Positions 1-7,435 of a stretch of DNA of 33,917 bases are shown here, piece after piece. Origin of the DNA: an uncultured Porphyromonadaceae bacterium (GTDB taxonomy: Bacteria > Bacteroidota > Bacteroidia > Bacteroidales > Muribaculaceae); contig UQKE01000020.1 in NCBI GenBank assembly GCA_900541555.1, positions 1-33,917 on the forward strand, in the 5' to 3' direction. Positions within the stretch are counted from its first letter, which is position 1. Every line of letters begins with the position of its first letter. Made by a program: the position numbers and the translations under genes. The notes below the pieces were generated by a model. The model made no database searches. It was not told the origin of the DNA and saw only the letters and a program-made list of their open reading frames with translations.

Positions 1-371
1 AGACTTTTTTTCGTGGCGCGTTGCAGCAGATTTTTATTTGCGGAACGAAAAAAGGACATTTGGCTGTTTGGATTTCGGCGTTGATATTCAGTGCGATGCA
101 CTTCCAATTTTATGGATTTGTACCTCGGCTTGTTTTGGGTGCGTTTTTTGGATATATGTATTTGTGGAGCGGTTCGCTGTGGGTTCCTGTCGTAGGGCAT
201 GCAATCAACAATACGGCCGTCGTGGTGTTGACATGGCTGAAAGAGCAAGGAGCGATTGATTCGGTGGGCGTGGCGGAGAGCGGCGTGCCTTATGCGGCCA
301 TTGCCAGTGTTTTAGCCACATTGGCTTTAATGATTGTTTTTCGTGCATATAACGCAAGGGGGAATGGATAA
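1..371 (+). CDS. CPBP family intramembrane metalloprotease, C-terminal part (cut by window edge)
   Basis: This is the C-terminal part of a CPBP (Abi, CAAX-processing type) membrane protease. The readable frame begins at base 3 with T-F-F-R-G, the tail of the family's first motif (EExxFRG). Its glutamates are just outside the window. A second motif, FSAMHF, supplies the family's conserved histidine. A third, HAINN, follows about 35 residues later at the end of a hydrophobic helix. One more membrane helix closes the protein. The family cleaves or binds membrane substrates; the substrate here is unknown. The stop codon overlaps the ATG of the next gene by 8 bases, which suggests one transcript and coupled translation. 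The 5' part and the true start cannot be seen. Confidence 0.88.
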   Translation, partial: TFFRGALQQIFICGTKKGHLAVWISALIFSAMHFQFYGFVPRLVLGAFFGYMYLWSGSLWVPVVGHAINNTAVVVLTWLKEQGAIDSVGVAESGVPYAAIASVLATLALMIVFRAYNARGNG

Positions 372-942
372 ATTGGATATAGAGTCGCATCCGTTTGAGC
401 CTTTTTTGCCGAGGCATGCGAAAGTGTTGATGCTCGGATCTTTCCCGCCGCCGAGAAACCGTTGGGCAATGGAGTTTTATTACCCGAACAAGACGAACGA
501 CATGTGGCGTATTTTGGGCATTGTGTTTTTTGGCGACAAAGGAAAGTTTCTGACAACATCGGGATACGACGAAGCGGCCATACGCCGTTTTGCGAGCGAT
601 TTCGGAATTGCTCTGTATGATTCTGCTGTTGAAATCCGGCGAGGGAAAGGAAATGCTTCCGATAAGTTCTTGGAAGTGGTGAAGCCGGTGGATTTGAATG
701 GCATATTGTCGCAGCTCCCGGATTGTCGCAATGTGGTGACGACAGGCGAAAAAGCGGCCGGAATTATTGCCGGCTTGACCGGCACGAAAGTGCCTGCGAC
801 GAACGATGCCGTATGTTTTGACATGAATGGCGAGCGTTATTTCCATCACCGCATGGTGTCGTCGTCTCGCGCTTATCCCCTTGCAGTGGAAAAGAAAGCA
901 GAAGCTTACGATAAATTATTTAGACAAATAGGGTTGAAGTGA
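364..942 (+). CDS. Uracil-DNA glycosylase superfamily protein (mismatch/hypoxanthine glycosylase type)
   Basis: A 192-residue soluble protein of the uracil-DNA glycosylase fold. Near the N-terminus it has LMLGSFPPP followed by YYPN, N and MWRIL. This is the active-site loop pattern of the mismatch-specific/hypoxanthine branch rather than classical Ung. Near the C-terminus, HRMVSSSRAYP sits where the family's DNA-intercalating serine-rich loop lies. The likely role is base excision repair of deaminated bases; the exact substrate cannot be read from sequence. I chose the ATG at 364, preceded by a purine-rich AAGGGGG stretch, over the longer TTG-started frame at 334. The ATG overlaps the protease stop codon, which argues for one operon. 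Confidence 0.8.
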   Translation: MDKLDIESHPFEPFLPRHAKVLMLGSFPPPRNRWAMEFYYPNKTNDMWRILGIVFFGDKGKFLTTSGYDEAAIRRFASDFGIALYDSAVEIRRGKGNASDKFLEVVKPVDLNGILSQLPDCRNVVTTGEKAAGIIAGLTGTKVPATNDAVCFDMNGERYFHHRMVSSSRAYPLAVEKKAEAYDKLFRQIGLK

Positions 943-975
943 AAATTGAATGTTATTTTTGCAAAAATTTTTCTT

Positions 976-1638
976 ATGATATCTGAAATATTTCAATATG
1001 TAGATAGCTTTCTGTTGGGGGATCCTCTGATTGCTTATGCGATGATTATTGTGTTCATGACGATTGAGAGTTCGTTTATCCCATTCCCTTCGGAAGTAGT
1101 AGTGCCTCCTGCTGCCTATTATGCTTCGATCGAAGGCGGACAAATGAATCTGGCAATGGTTGTCGTCTGTGCCACTGTCGGTGCGATTCTTGGCGCATTG
1201 GTGAACTATTATTTGGCAGTTTGGCTCGGACGTCCGATTGTTTACAAATTTGCAAACAGCCGATTGGGACATATTTGCCTGATTGATGAAAGCAGCGTGG
1301 TTCGCGCAGAGAAATATTTTGACAAGCACGGTGCGATTTCCACGTTTATCGGGCGTTTGATTCCGGCTGTGCGCCAGCTTATTTCCATTCCGGCCGGATT
1401 GGCTCGGATGCATTTGGGAAAATTCGTTTTGTTCACGACCCTTGGCGCAGGGATATGGAATTGCATTTTGGCAGCTCTTGGCTGGTGGCTCAGCACGTTT
1501 ATCAAGCATGATGAATTGTTTGCAGAGATAGAGCATTGCAATGAATATTTGACTTGGGCAGGATATGGGCTCGGTGTGATAGTTGTAGTGTTTATCGCAT
1601 ATAATTTGTTGAAGAAAAAAGGCAAATCGAAATGTTAG
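976..1638 (+). CDS. DedA / VTT family integral membrane protein
   Basis: A 220-residue polytopic membrane protein of the DedA (SNARE-associated, VTT) family. Residues 31-50 carry ESSFIPFPSE then VVVPPAAYYA, the family's acidic re-entrant region. Further on, GRLIPAVRQLISIPAG gives the conserved arginine-proline motif of the second re-entrant loop. The protein ends in a hydrophobic helix and a lysine-rich tail. Relatives take part in lipid-carrier flipping (undecaprenyl phosphate, phosphatidylethanolamine) and membrane homeostasis; the substrate of this one is not known. The longer reading from TTG 946 is less likely than ATG 976. The stop codon overlaps the rpe start (ATGTTAG). Confidence 0.9.
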   Translation: MISEIFQYVDSFLLGDPLIAYAMIIVFMTIESSFIPFPSEVVVPPAAYYASIEGGQMNLAMVVVCATVGAILGALVNYYLAVWLGRPIVYKFANSRLGHICLIDESSVVRAEKYFDKHGAISTFIGRLIPAVRQLISIPAGLARMHLGKFVLFTTLGAGIWNCILAALGWWLSTFIKHDELFAEIEHCNEYLTWAGYGLGVIVVVFIAYNLLKKKGKSKC

Positions 1639-2276
1639 TAGCACCATCTCTTTTATCAGCGGATTTTTGCAATTTGTCGAAAGACATAGACATGATTAAC
1701 GGCAGTGAGGCGGATTTGCTGCATTTGGACATCATGGATGGCGTCTTTGTGCCAAACATATCTTTCGGATTCCCCGTGTTGAAAGACTTGAAAAATATAT
1801 GCAAAAAGCCATTGGACGTGCATTTGATGATTGTCGAGCCGCAGAAGTTCATTCGCGAAGTGAAGGAGCTTGGCGCAACATACATGAATGTCCATTACGA
1901 AGCATGCACGCATTTGTCGCGTGTGGTGCAACAGATAAAAGAGGCCGGAATGAAAGCCGGCGTGACTATTAATCCGGCAACGCCGGTCTCTGTGCTGGAC
2001 GATATCATCGGCGAAATCGACCTTGCCTTGATTATGTCGGTCAATCCGGGGTTCGGAGGGCAGAAATTCATTCAAAACACATTGAAAAAAGTGCATCAAT
2101 TGCGCGACTTGATAGAACTTCGCAATTCGAATGCGTTGATCGAAGTCGACGGAGGCGTAAACGAAGAAACCGGCCGGCAATTGAAAGAAGTCGGCGCTGA
2201 TATCCTTGTTGCCGGCAACTATGTGTTTAAAGCAGATGATCCGCGAGGACGAATCGGCATTTTGAAGCAGTTGTAG
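1632..2276 (+). CDS. rpe: Ribulose-phosphate 3-epimerase
   Basis: A full-length 214-residue TIM-barrel epimerase that interconverts ribulose 5-phosphate and xylulose 5-phosphate in the pentose phosphate pathway, in the cytoplasm. The motifs are in family order: VAPSLLSADF at residues 3-12, LHLDIMDGVFVPN with the metal-binding His and the first catalytic Asp, DVHLMI, MSVNPGFGGQKF (phosphate-side loop), and VDGGV with the second catalytic Asp. The start overlaps the DedA stop by 7 bases, so translation is probably coupled. A stem-loop follows directly after the stop codon. Confidence 0.96.
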   Translation: MLVAPSLLSADFCNLSKDIDMINGSEADLLHLDIMDGVFVPNISFGFPVLKDLKNICKKPLDVHLMIVEPQKFIREVKELGATYMNVHYEACTHLSRVVQQIKEAGMKAGVTINPATPVSVLDDIIGEIDLALIMSVNPGFGGQKFIQNTLKKVHQLRDLIELRNSNALIEVDGGVNEETGRQLKEVGADILVAGNYVFKADDPRGRIGILKQL

Positions 2277-2278
2277 GC

Positions 2279-2314
2279 AATAGCCGGCAGTTGAGGCTTG
2301 CCGGCAGGGCTATT
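2279..2314 (+). terminator. Possible stem-loop after rpe
   Basis: Two nested inverted repeats lie two bases after the rpe stop: CCGGCA (2284-2289) pairs with TGCCGG (2299-2304), and AATAG pairs with CTATT further out. No T-run follows, so this is a weak terminator candidate. It may instead be a 3'-end stabilising hairpin. The rest of the gap to 2460 shows no convincing gene. Confidence 0.35.
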
Positions 2315-2460
2315 CCACGAATGTCGTCGGAAAAATATTTGTTTGGCGGATGCTTTCTTGACGTGTGAACTTGCTTGCATCCGCAATTCGGCGATTGTTG
2401 CAGAAATGGATATGAGGATATGTATCAAGCGTGTGGGAGAAGCGGCAAAGTTGGGGATAA

Positions 2461-3063
2461 ATGTCAAATGTCTGCTTCCGCAAATTGCGCTTTGTCGTGT
2501 TTAACAGGCACAGAAAGGCGAATGAAGGCCGTTCGTTGTTTTGCAACAATTGCGTGGGGGCGTTGGTGCTTCACGACTATGGCTTGCGCTTCGACGCTCC
2601 AACCGTCAATTTGCTCATCCATCCCAAGGACTTTGTTGAAATGTTGTCGCATCTCGGTGCATACATGCAAGCCGACATGGAAGACATCACCAATGGCAAT
2701 CGTTGTCCGGTAGGCTTGCTGGGCGGGCGAATACAGTTGTTTTTTCATCATTACGCTTCATTCGATAAAGTCAAAGCAGCGTGGAAGCATCGGGCAAAGC
2801 GGGTCGATTACGACAATATTTATGCCGTATTGGTGGAAAGGGATGGATGCACTTACGAAGATTTGCAGAACTTCGATCGGCTTCCGATTAAGCGCAAAGT
2901 GGCGTTAGTGCATAAGGAATATCCGGAAATACGATGCGCCTATGTTGTTCGTGGCACATTGGAGGGAGAGGCATTGGGGCAGATTATCGCGTTCCGCGGA
3001 TGTTTCGGGAGGCGATATTACGACCAATTCGATTGGGCTCGTTTTTTGGACCTGTCGCGTTAG
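2461..3063 (+). CDS. DUF1919 family protein (surface polysaccharide-associated)
   Basis: A 200-residue protein that I recognise as DUF1919. Characteristic stretches are CNNCVGALVLHDYGL, then FDAPTVNLLIHPKDF, a central CPVGLLGGRIQLFFHHY, and a C-terminal VERDGCTYEDLQNFDRLP. Relatives usually lie in exopolysaccharide, capsule or LPS gene clusters and are thought to be transferases acting on glycans. No catalytic mechanism is established and I do not assign one. The ATG at 2461 directly follows an in-frame TAA, so it is the most upstream possible start. The gene runs into the convergent acyltransferase gene, and the two stop codons share bases. The partner is also a glycan- or lipid-modifying type. 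Confidence 0.75.
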   Translation: MSNVCFRKLRFVVFNRHRKANEGRSLFCNNCVGALVLHDYGLRFDAPTVNLLIHPKDFVEMLSHLGAYMQADMEDITNGNRCPVGLLGGRIQLFFHHYASFDKVKAAWKHRAKRVDYDNIYAVLVERDGCTYEDLQNFDRLPIKRKVALVHKEYPEIRCAYVVRGTLEGEALGQIIAFRGCFGRRYYDQFDWARFLDLSR

Positions 3064-4172
3064 TGGCGGCGCATTTTCGATTGCAGGAACGGACGAACTT
3101 TCGTGGAGTACAGGTAGTATCCGTATAGAGGAAGTCCCACGCCGACAATAGTGTAAAGAATCCAAAATCCATCGGTGGCAGCATAATCGTGGATGACCAT
3201 GTGGCATCCGATTTGTCGGGGATCAAGGTCGTACCACCAGATTTTCAGCAAGCTGACTAATTTGTATGCCGAAACGTGCCAGATAAACACGTAGAGCGTA
3301 TGCTCGCCGCAATAAACGAGAAATCGCGTTGCGATGTTTTTCAGTTTTGCCAAATGGAAAGAGATGTTGTATGTCATAATCCAACCGGCGATTCCGGTTA
3401 TGGGCAGCGTGAACACGTCGCGGATAGTCGGATTTAGAATCATGCCTGTACATCTTAGTGCTGCGCCTCCAAGCACGATTGCAGCTCCGATGGCTGCGAG
3501 CCAAAGGCTGTGCCCGATACGGTCTTCATATTGGCGGTAAAGCACTCCGACGCCGAAAAACAATACGCCCATCGTATCGCGGTAGCCACCTTGGAAAAGC
3601 GTTGCTATTCGAATGCCTTCTCCGGCTTTGAATAGAGCAAAACCGAAAGCGAGCAGGCAGATTGCAAGCGGCAGGGCAGTGACACGATCGCGCAATAGTT
3701 TCGTGCTGTTGAGCAGGCAATAGAGAATCACGAATGCAATGCTGGCGACAAACAATCCTCTGAAAAACCAAAATGCACCGGCGAGAAATTCGTCATATCC
3801 GCCCATTGAAAATACGATGTTGACAAACCGTTGCCAAAATTGGTGGATGGAGTAGGGATGCGTGACGCCTCCCGTCCAATTGCCATAAACTTCGTTTAAA
3901 ATGCCGATTTTAAACAGCAGGTTGTGTATCAATAAGAAAAACAGGCTCCATTTTAGGAATGGGATATATAATCCTTTGAAACGTTTTACGATAAATGGCC
4001 AAGGGTTGTCGGCTGTCGATGCTTTGAAAAAATAGCCGGCGGTGATGAAAAATAGCGGCATGTGGAAAAGGTAGATGGCGCGATTGAGCATTCCCGGCAT
4101 TTCTGCATGGGCTATGACTACTAAAATGATAGCAATTCCTTTTGCTATGGATATGGCGTTGTTGCGTTGCAT
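3060..4172 (-). CDS. Acyltransferase family 3 (OafA/NolL-like) membrane protein
   Basis: A 370-residue polytopic membrane protein of the acyltransferase-3 family. The N-terminus has the family signature: IAKGIAIILVVIAHAEMPG with its conserved histidine, then YLFHMPLFFITAGYFFK. Roughly ten hydrophobic helices follow. The last helix ends in a basic tail. Family members O-acetylate or O-acylate surface sugars using a cytoplasmic acyl donor. The acceptor here is unknown, though the convergent DUF1919 neighbour also points to surface glycans. The ATG at 4172 lies just downstream of a good -7 box (TATCTTTG on the minus strand) contributed by the edge of the 77-bp repeat. Confidence 0.88.
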   Translation of the reverse strand: MQRNNAISIAKGIAIILVVIAHAEMPGMLNRAIYLFHMPLFFITAGYFFKASTADNPWPFIVKRFKGLYIPFLKWSLFFLLIHNLLFKIGILNEVYGNWTGGVTHPYSIHQFWQRFVNIVFSMGGYDEFLAGAFWFFRGLFVASIAFVILYCLLNSTKLLRDRVTALPLAICLLAFGFALFKAGEGIRIATLFQGGYRDTMGVLFFGVGVLYRQYEDRIGHSLWLAAIGAAIVLGGAALRCTGMILNPTIRDVFTLPITGIAGWIMTYNISFHLAKLKNIATRFLVYCGEHTLYVFIWHVSAYKLVSLLKIWWYDLDPRQIGCHMVIHDYAATDGFWILYTIVGVGLPLYGYYLYSTKVRPFLQSKMRRH

Positions 4173-4192
4173 GGTTTTAAATTTTCAAGGGA

Positions 4193-4200
4193 CAAAGATA
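4193..4200 (-). promoter_or_regulatory. -7 box of the acyltransferase promoter (TATCTTTG)
   Basis: Read on the minus strand, these bases are TATCTTTG, a perfect match to the Bacteroidota -7 consensus TAnnTTTG. They lie 20 bases upstream of the acyltransferase ATG. No convincing -33 TTTG was found at the usual spacing. All but the last base of the box lie inside the first 77-bp repeat unit, so the repeat appears to supply the promoter element. Confidence 0.5.
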
Positions 4201-4347
4201 ATGCAAGCCGAGCGCAGAGGAAAAAGAATTCATTCATTTTCTCTTTGCCGAGGCGCAGCTTATCTTATGGAAAGATAATTCAAGCCGAGCGCAGAGGAAA
4301 AAGAATTCATTCATTTTCCCTTTGCCGAGGCGCAGCTTATTTTATCG
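4194..4347. repeat. Two tandem copies of a 77-bp semi-palindromic repeat
   Basis: Units 4194-4270 and 4271-4347 are near-identical direct repeats, followed by a 7-base start of a third unit (AAAGATA at 4348-4354). I see only a few substitutions between the units. Each unit is itself an imperfect inverted repeat. The left half reads GATAATGCAAGCCGAGCGC and the right half ends in GCCGAGGCGCAGCTTATC, with GAATTCATTCATTTTC between them. The design is that of an interspersed palindromic (REP-like) element. I believe similar words recur between genes in Bacteroidales genomes, but that is from memory. There is no coding potential of note here. Confidence 0.85.
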
Positions 4348-4519
4348 AAAGATACTATGTTTGTTTCAAAAAGGAAAAAGGTGTAAATTTGAATATTAAA
4401 AAGTTCGATAGTAATAACCATTGTATAACATCCAAAATCCACACCCAATGAAACGAATGCAAAATAAAGAAATTGGATTTAAAAAACAAAGGATTTGCAT
4501 CGGAATTGATACACATTAT

Positions 4520-4559
4520 AAAAAAGCGGATGGCAAAAACAACATTCTGCCATCCGCTT
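4520..4559 (-). terminator. Intrinsic terminator of the 4.6-9.9 kb minus-strand array
   Basis: On the minus strand a perfect stem, AAGCGGATGGCA (minus-strand 4559-4548) with its complement (4535-4524), has a 12-base loop. It is followed directly by a run of T residues (4525-4520). It lies 24 bases after the stop of the last gene of the array and is a textbook rho-independent terminator. The surrounding bases 4348-4582 hold no gene I can support. Confidence 0.85.
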
Positions 4560-4582
4560 CATATAATCACACTTGGAAACAA

Positions 4583-4930
4583 TTATTGCCGTGTCTTATA
4601 TAAAGATTGTGCTATTAGCAAGAAAACCACCAGCAACAATCCGTTGCAAATAGCAAACAGTGGTATGTTGTATTCAAAAAATGCGAATACTATATTCATT
4701 ATGATTCCACCCGTACAGAACAATCCGGAAAGGAGCTTAATGCTTACTCCTGTTCGTCCTTCTTTATAGTTAATGGCGACAGATGCCCCGCAAGTGACGA
4801 ATGTGTATGCGCCTACTGCAATTGCCGATATGGTAGCATACGGTTCTTCATCGGCTATTTCATAACATCCCCACGCTATCAGCGCTGAAATAGCCGCGAC
4901 CAAAACAAGTCTAAAATAATCGATTTTCAT
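4583..4930 (-). CDS. Small four-helix membrane protein of unknown function
   Basis: A 115-residue protein made almost entirely of hydrophobic segments. I see about four membrane helices, at roughly residues 6-24, 30-52, 65-87 and 90-111. A short charged loop (NYKEGRTG) lies between the second and third. I do not recognise a family. The ATG at 4930 is one base after the TAG of the upstream GYF gene, so the two are almost certainly translated together; a longer frame starting inside the GYF gene is unlikely. It is the last gene before the terminator at 4520-4559. In context it may be the membrane partner of the GYF protein. Confidence 0.7.
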   Translation of the reverse strand: MKIDYFRLVLVAAISALIAWGCYEIADEEPYATISAIAVGAYTFVTCGASVAINYKEGRTGVSIKLLSGLFCTGGIIMNIVFAFFEYNIPLFAICNGLLLVVFLLIAQSLYKTRQ

Positions 4931-4931
4931 A

Positions 4932-5267
4932 CTACGGCTTAATAAGCATAAACAATTTGTTGATTTCGGGCAAATCTCTTGCAAACACCCATCCGCTCAG
5001 TCCTTGTCTCCACATTAGCGAATCTTGCCGCAAACTGCCAATTTTCACGTAATCGGCAAGTTCCGATTCCTCACATGGTCCGACTTGCGCGTTGCCGTTG
5101 ACCACAAAATAATAAAGCCTCTTTGTCGACACAATCGGATTTCCCGCGCCGGGAACTCTCATTCCCGCGATGCACGTATTCATTGTGGAAATCATCTGAT
5201 TGGCAATAGCCATTCCCATGCCGAATTCCACAAGACGGTCAATTGAAGAAAAACTGTTATCATCCAT
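4932..5267 (-). CDS. Small GYF_2 (DUF4339) domain protein
   Basis: A 111-residue protein. The C-terminal half is a GYF_2/DUF4339 domain: YYFVVNGNAQVGP, ELADYVKIGSLRQDSLMWRQGLSGW and the closing LPEINKLF. The N-terminal half is rich in Met, Gly, Ala and Asn (MGMAIANQMISTMNT). It resembles the linker before the GYF domain of the large SPFH protein encoded just upstream. GYF-like modules bind proline-rich peptides or mediate protein contacts. This is probably a shortened relative of the SPFH protein's tail. It starts 12 bases after an intrinsic terminator, leaving no room for its own promoter, so its expression depends on read-through. Confidence 0.75.
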   Translation of the reverse strand: MDDNSFSSIDRLVEFGMGMAIANQMISTMNTCIAGMRVPGAGNPIVSTKRLYYFVVNGNAQVGPCEESELADYVKIGSLRQDSLMWRQGLSGWVFARDLPEINKLFMLIKP

Positions 5268-5278
5268 AATATATTTTC

Positions 5279-5316
5279 TAAAAAGAGCCGGCTATCAATA
5301 AGCTGACATCCGGCTC
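5279..5316 (-). terminator. Internal terminator/attenuator between the SPFH and GYF genes
   Basis: On the minus strand GAGCCGG (5316-5310) pairs with CCGGCTC (5291-5285) across an 18-base loop. A run of five T residues follows (5284-5280). It lies 37 bases after the SPFH-GYF stop and 12 bases before the ATG of the next gene. It looks like a rho-independent terminator that partly uncouples the last two genes of the array. Confidence 0.7.
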
Positions 5317-5353
5317 GGATCTTTTAATTATGATTAAATGCGCATTTGCCGGA

Positions 5354-6703
5354 TTATGGCATTGGAGGCGGTGGTGGAGCCATCTGCGACGCTGGCGCAA
5401 ACAGCGCCGACAACTCTGCGACGTTGCCTGCCATCTCCCACTGAGCCATGCCTTGTTTCCACACATAGGTGTTGCGGCTAAGCTGTCCGTTTTGCACTAA
5501 CTGCTGCATCTGTTGCATATTGAACGGTCCGCTCTGTTGTCCATTGGCAGAAACCATATACTGCACTTGCGGCATTGGCGGAGGCGTGTTCATCTGGCCT
5601 TGCATCGCGCCACCCATTTGGTTCATCATTCCGGCCATCTGGTTTCCCAATGCTCCGCCCATCATCATTCCTGCCATCATTCCTGCCGGGTTCATAGAGT
5701 CGCCGCCCATGCCGAAGCTGCCCATCTGTCCAAGGCTCGCCGCACCGGTTTTGAGCACGTCAGTTTGCTGGTTAAGCGCATGCGCTCCGATAAAATTGGT
5801 CTCCGTTTGCAATTTTTGAGCTCTCTGCGCTTCTTCGCGCTGGATGCGAAGCGTTTCAGCCATGTTTTCAGCATTAATTTTCTGTGTGTCATCCAAATTC
5901 CTAATGCCGATATTTGTTTGCGCTTCAATCGTTTTCGTTTGTTGTTCAGCTGTCACCTTGCGCAAATCCCGGTAGCCGTCGCTCTCTTTGTCGGGTTCTA
6001 TGGCTGATATGTCCAGTCGTTTTAAGTTTACGCCAAAATCCTCAACGAATTCGGGAGCAAGACGCGCTTTTATCAAATCGTTAATTTCGGCTACCTTCCG
6101 TTCTATTTGCAAAACCGGAATTCCATTATCCGAAGGCGTATTTGTGACGAAACTTTTGACATATTTAATTACTGCATTTTTAATCTCTGACTTGAATTGC
6201 TCAAGGTCAAAATTAACAAGTCTGTGAAGCTTAATAAACGACTTATAATCAGTAATGTTAAACATTATTGAGCCTCTCACGGCCATTGGAACGGCAAAAT
6301 CTGAGAATCGCGGGTCAAACACATCGAAATATGGCACAGCAAATTTAATTGACACGTTTCCGGCTAAATTAATGAAATAGACTTCAGCCTGAAACGGAGA
6401 AGAACCGCCCCATGCAGCTCCCACAAGGTTGGCAAGCACCGGAAAATTGGCAGTCTTTAAAATGTCATCGTACGGACCTTCTATAAAGTCCTGCATCGTG
6501 CCGTCTTTCTGTTTGTAAACGAATACAGCCACTTCGCCATCTTTCACGCGGAGACTGCTGCCATAGCGTATGGAGTTCTCTTTGCGCGTGGAATTGACAT
6601 CTGCGCCTGCCGGACGCCATTTCCAAACAAGGTATTCTTGCTCGTCGCAGCGGATCACGTCCATCAATCCGCCTTCATTCTTTCCGAAACCGAATAATCC
6701 CAT
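5354..6703 (-). CDS. SPFH-domain protein with C-terminal GYF_2 domain (YdjI/'virion core' type)
   Basis: A 449-residue protein. It starts MGLFGFG and continues with DVIRCDEQEYLVWKW, the opening of the YdjI-like SPFH (stomatin/prohibitin/flotillin) branch sometimes named 'virion core protein'. The SPFH domain covers roughly residues 15-235. A helical, coiled-coil-prone stretch follows (about 235-300, rich in E, Q, R). Next is a Gly/Met/Gln low-complexity linker (about 325-380) with GMMAGMMMGGALGNQM. A GYF_2 domain (about 380-435) contains QYMVSANGQQSGPF and NTYVWKQGMAQWEMAG. The tail is MAPPPPPMP, a proline run that could itself be a GYF ligand. SPFH proteins build membrane-associated oligomers. 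Neighbours with PH-like and TerB-like domains fit a membrane-surface assembly. No enzymatic residue is evident. Confidence 0.85.
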   Translation of the reverse strand: MGLFGFGKNEGGLMDVIRCDEQEYLVWKWRPAGADVNSTRKENSIRYGSSLRVKDGEVAVFVYKQKDGTMQDFIEGPYDDILKTANFPVLANLVGAAWGGSSPFQAEVYFINLAGNVSIKFAVPYFDVFDPRFSDFAVPMAVRGSIMFNITDYKSFIKLHRLVNFDLEQFKSEIKNAVIKYVKSFVTNTPSDNGIPVLQIERKVAEINDLIKARLAPEFVEDFGVNLKRLDISAIEPDKESDGYRDLRKVTAEQQTKTIEAQTNIGIRNLDDTQKINAENMAETLRIQREEAQRAQKLQTETNFIGAHALNQQTDVLKTGAASLGQMGSFGMGGDSMNPAGMMAGMMMGGALGNQMAGMMNQMGGAMQGQMNTPPPMPQVQYMVSANGQQSGPFNMQQMQQLVQNGQLSRNTYVWKQGMAQWEMAGNVAELSALFAPASQMAPPPPPMP

Positions 6704-6720
6704 ATTTTTTAATCTTTAAT

Positions 6721-7419
6721 CTATGGTATGAGCAGGCTCGCCAAAGAAGCACCGCCAACCACCACGAAACCTATTATCACGCCAAAACAACCTTTTTTCT
6801 TCTTTTCCAATTCTCTCATTTTTTCAATAAACGGTGCGAACATAGGATCATCCGGGAACAAAAGCTCAGCTTTTCTAGCACATTCTTGAAATTTTTGTTT
6901 ATATACATAAACCCGTAAACGAGGTTCCAAAGATGTCAGAAACTCGAATAAATCAGCTTTTGTATTTGGAATAGGGAATGTTTCTATTATTTCTTCTTGT
7001 AGATCACCTACTGCATTATCATATGCAACTGAATCATCAAACATGGAACGATCGATTTTATTTCTTGCCTCTTCCAGTTTATTAGCTAACAACTGCGATG
7101 AAGAGTTTGCTTTAAGATCTGAAAATTCATAGCCGCATTCTTTACATGTAGCTTGATAGCTACTAACTATCGCTCCGCAAACAGGACATTTCTTTATATC
7201 TCCCATTTTGTTGGATTGCGGCGAAGCCGTCGATTCCGCTTTTGCTTTGTCGATTTCCTTTTGCTTGTCGTAAAGTTTCGATTGAAGTACCATCTCGAAT
7301 TCATCAAGATCAATACCCATGCTTTCTGCTCTTTTAAAAAGAACTTGCTTTTCCTTTTCTGTCAACACTCCATCTGCAAGTGCGGCGTTTATTAATTCTT
7401 CTATTTTAGGATCGTACAT
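6721..7419 (-). CDS. TerB-like / zinc-ribbon / C-terminal membrane-anchor protein
   Basis: A 232-residue protein with three parts. Residues 1-55 are an acidic helical module (YDPKIEELINAALADGVLT, EKEKQVLFKRA, MGIDLDEFEMVL) that looks like TerB/tellurite-resistance-type helices. Residues about 77-98 form a zinc ribbon with two cysteine pairs, CPVCG and CKECGYEF. The middle is charged and helical. The end, after EKKKKGC, is a single hydrophobic segment (FGVIIGFVVVGGASL) that probably anchors the protein in the membrane. The first module is clearly paralogous to the C-terminus of the protein encoded upstream. The gene starts 16 bases after that gene and is 17 bases before the SPFH gene, a tight operon. 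Function is unknown. Confidence 0.75.
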   Translation of the reverse strand: MYDPKIEELINAALADGVLTEKEKQVLFKRAESMGIDLDEFEMVLQSKLYDKQKEIDKAKAESTASPQSNKMGDIKKCPVCGAIVSSYQATCKECGYEFSDLKANSSSQLLANKLEEARNKIDRSMFDDSVAYDNAVGDLQEEIIETFPIPNTKADLFEFLTSLEPRLRVYVYKQKFQECARKAELLFPDDPMFAPFIEKMRELEKKKKGCFGVIIGFVVVGGASLASLLIP

Positions 7420-7435
7420 AATAAATATAATTTAA

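Noticed and set aside
2298..2504. 68-codon frame upstream of the DUF1919 gene
   Set aside because: There is no ribosome-binding site, family motif or conserved-looking content, and it overlaps the DUF1919 start in another frame.
4194..4354. Tandem 77-bp units as a CRISPR array
   Set aside because: There are only two units, with no unique spacers between them and no cas genes. Internal symmetry marks them as a palindromic interspersed repeat.
4421..4769. Small plus-strand frames after the 77-bp repeat
   Set aside because: They cross the intrinsic terminator of the minus-strand array and run antisense to its last gene. The Asn/Lys-rich products look like translated A/T-rich spacer.
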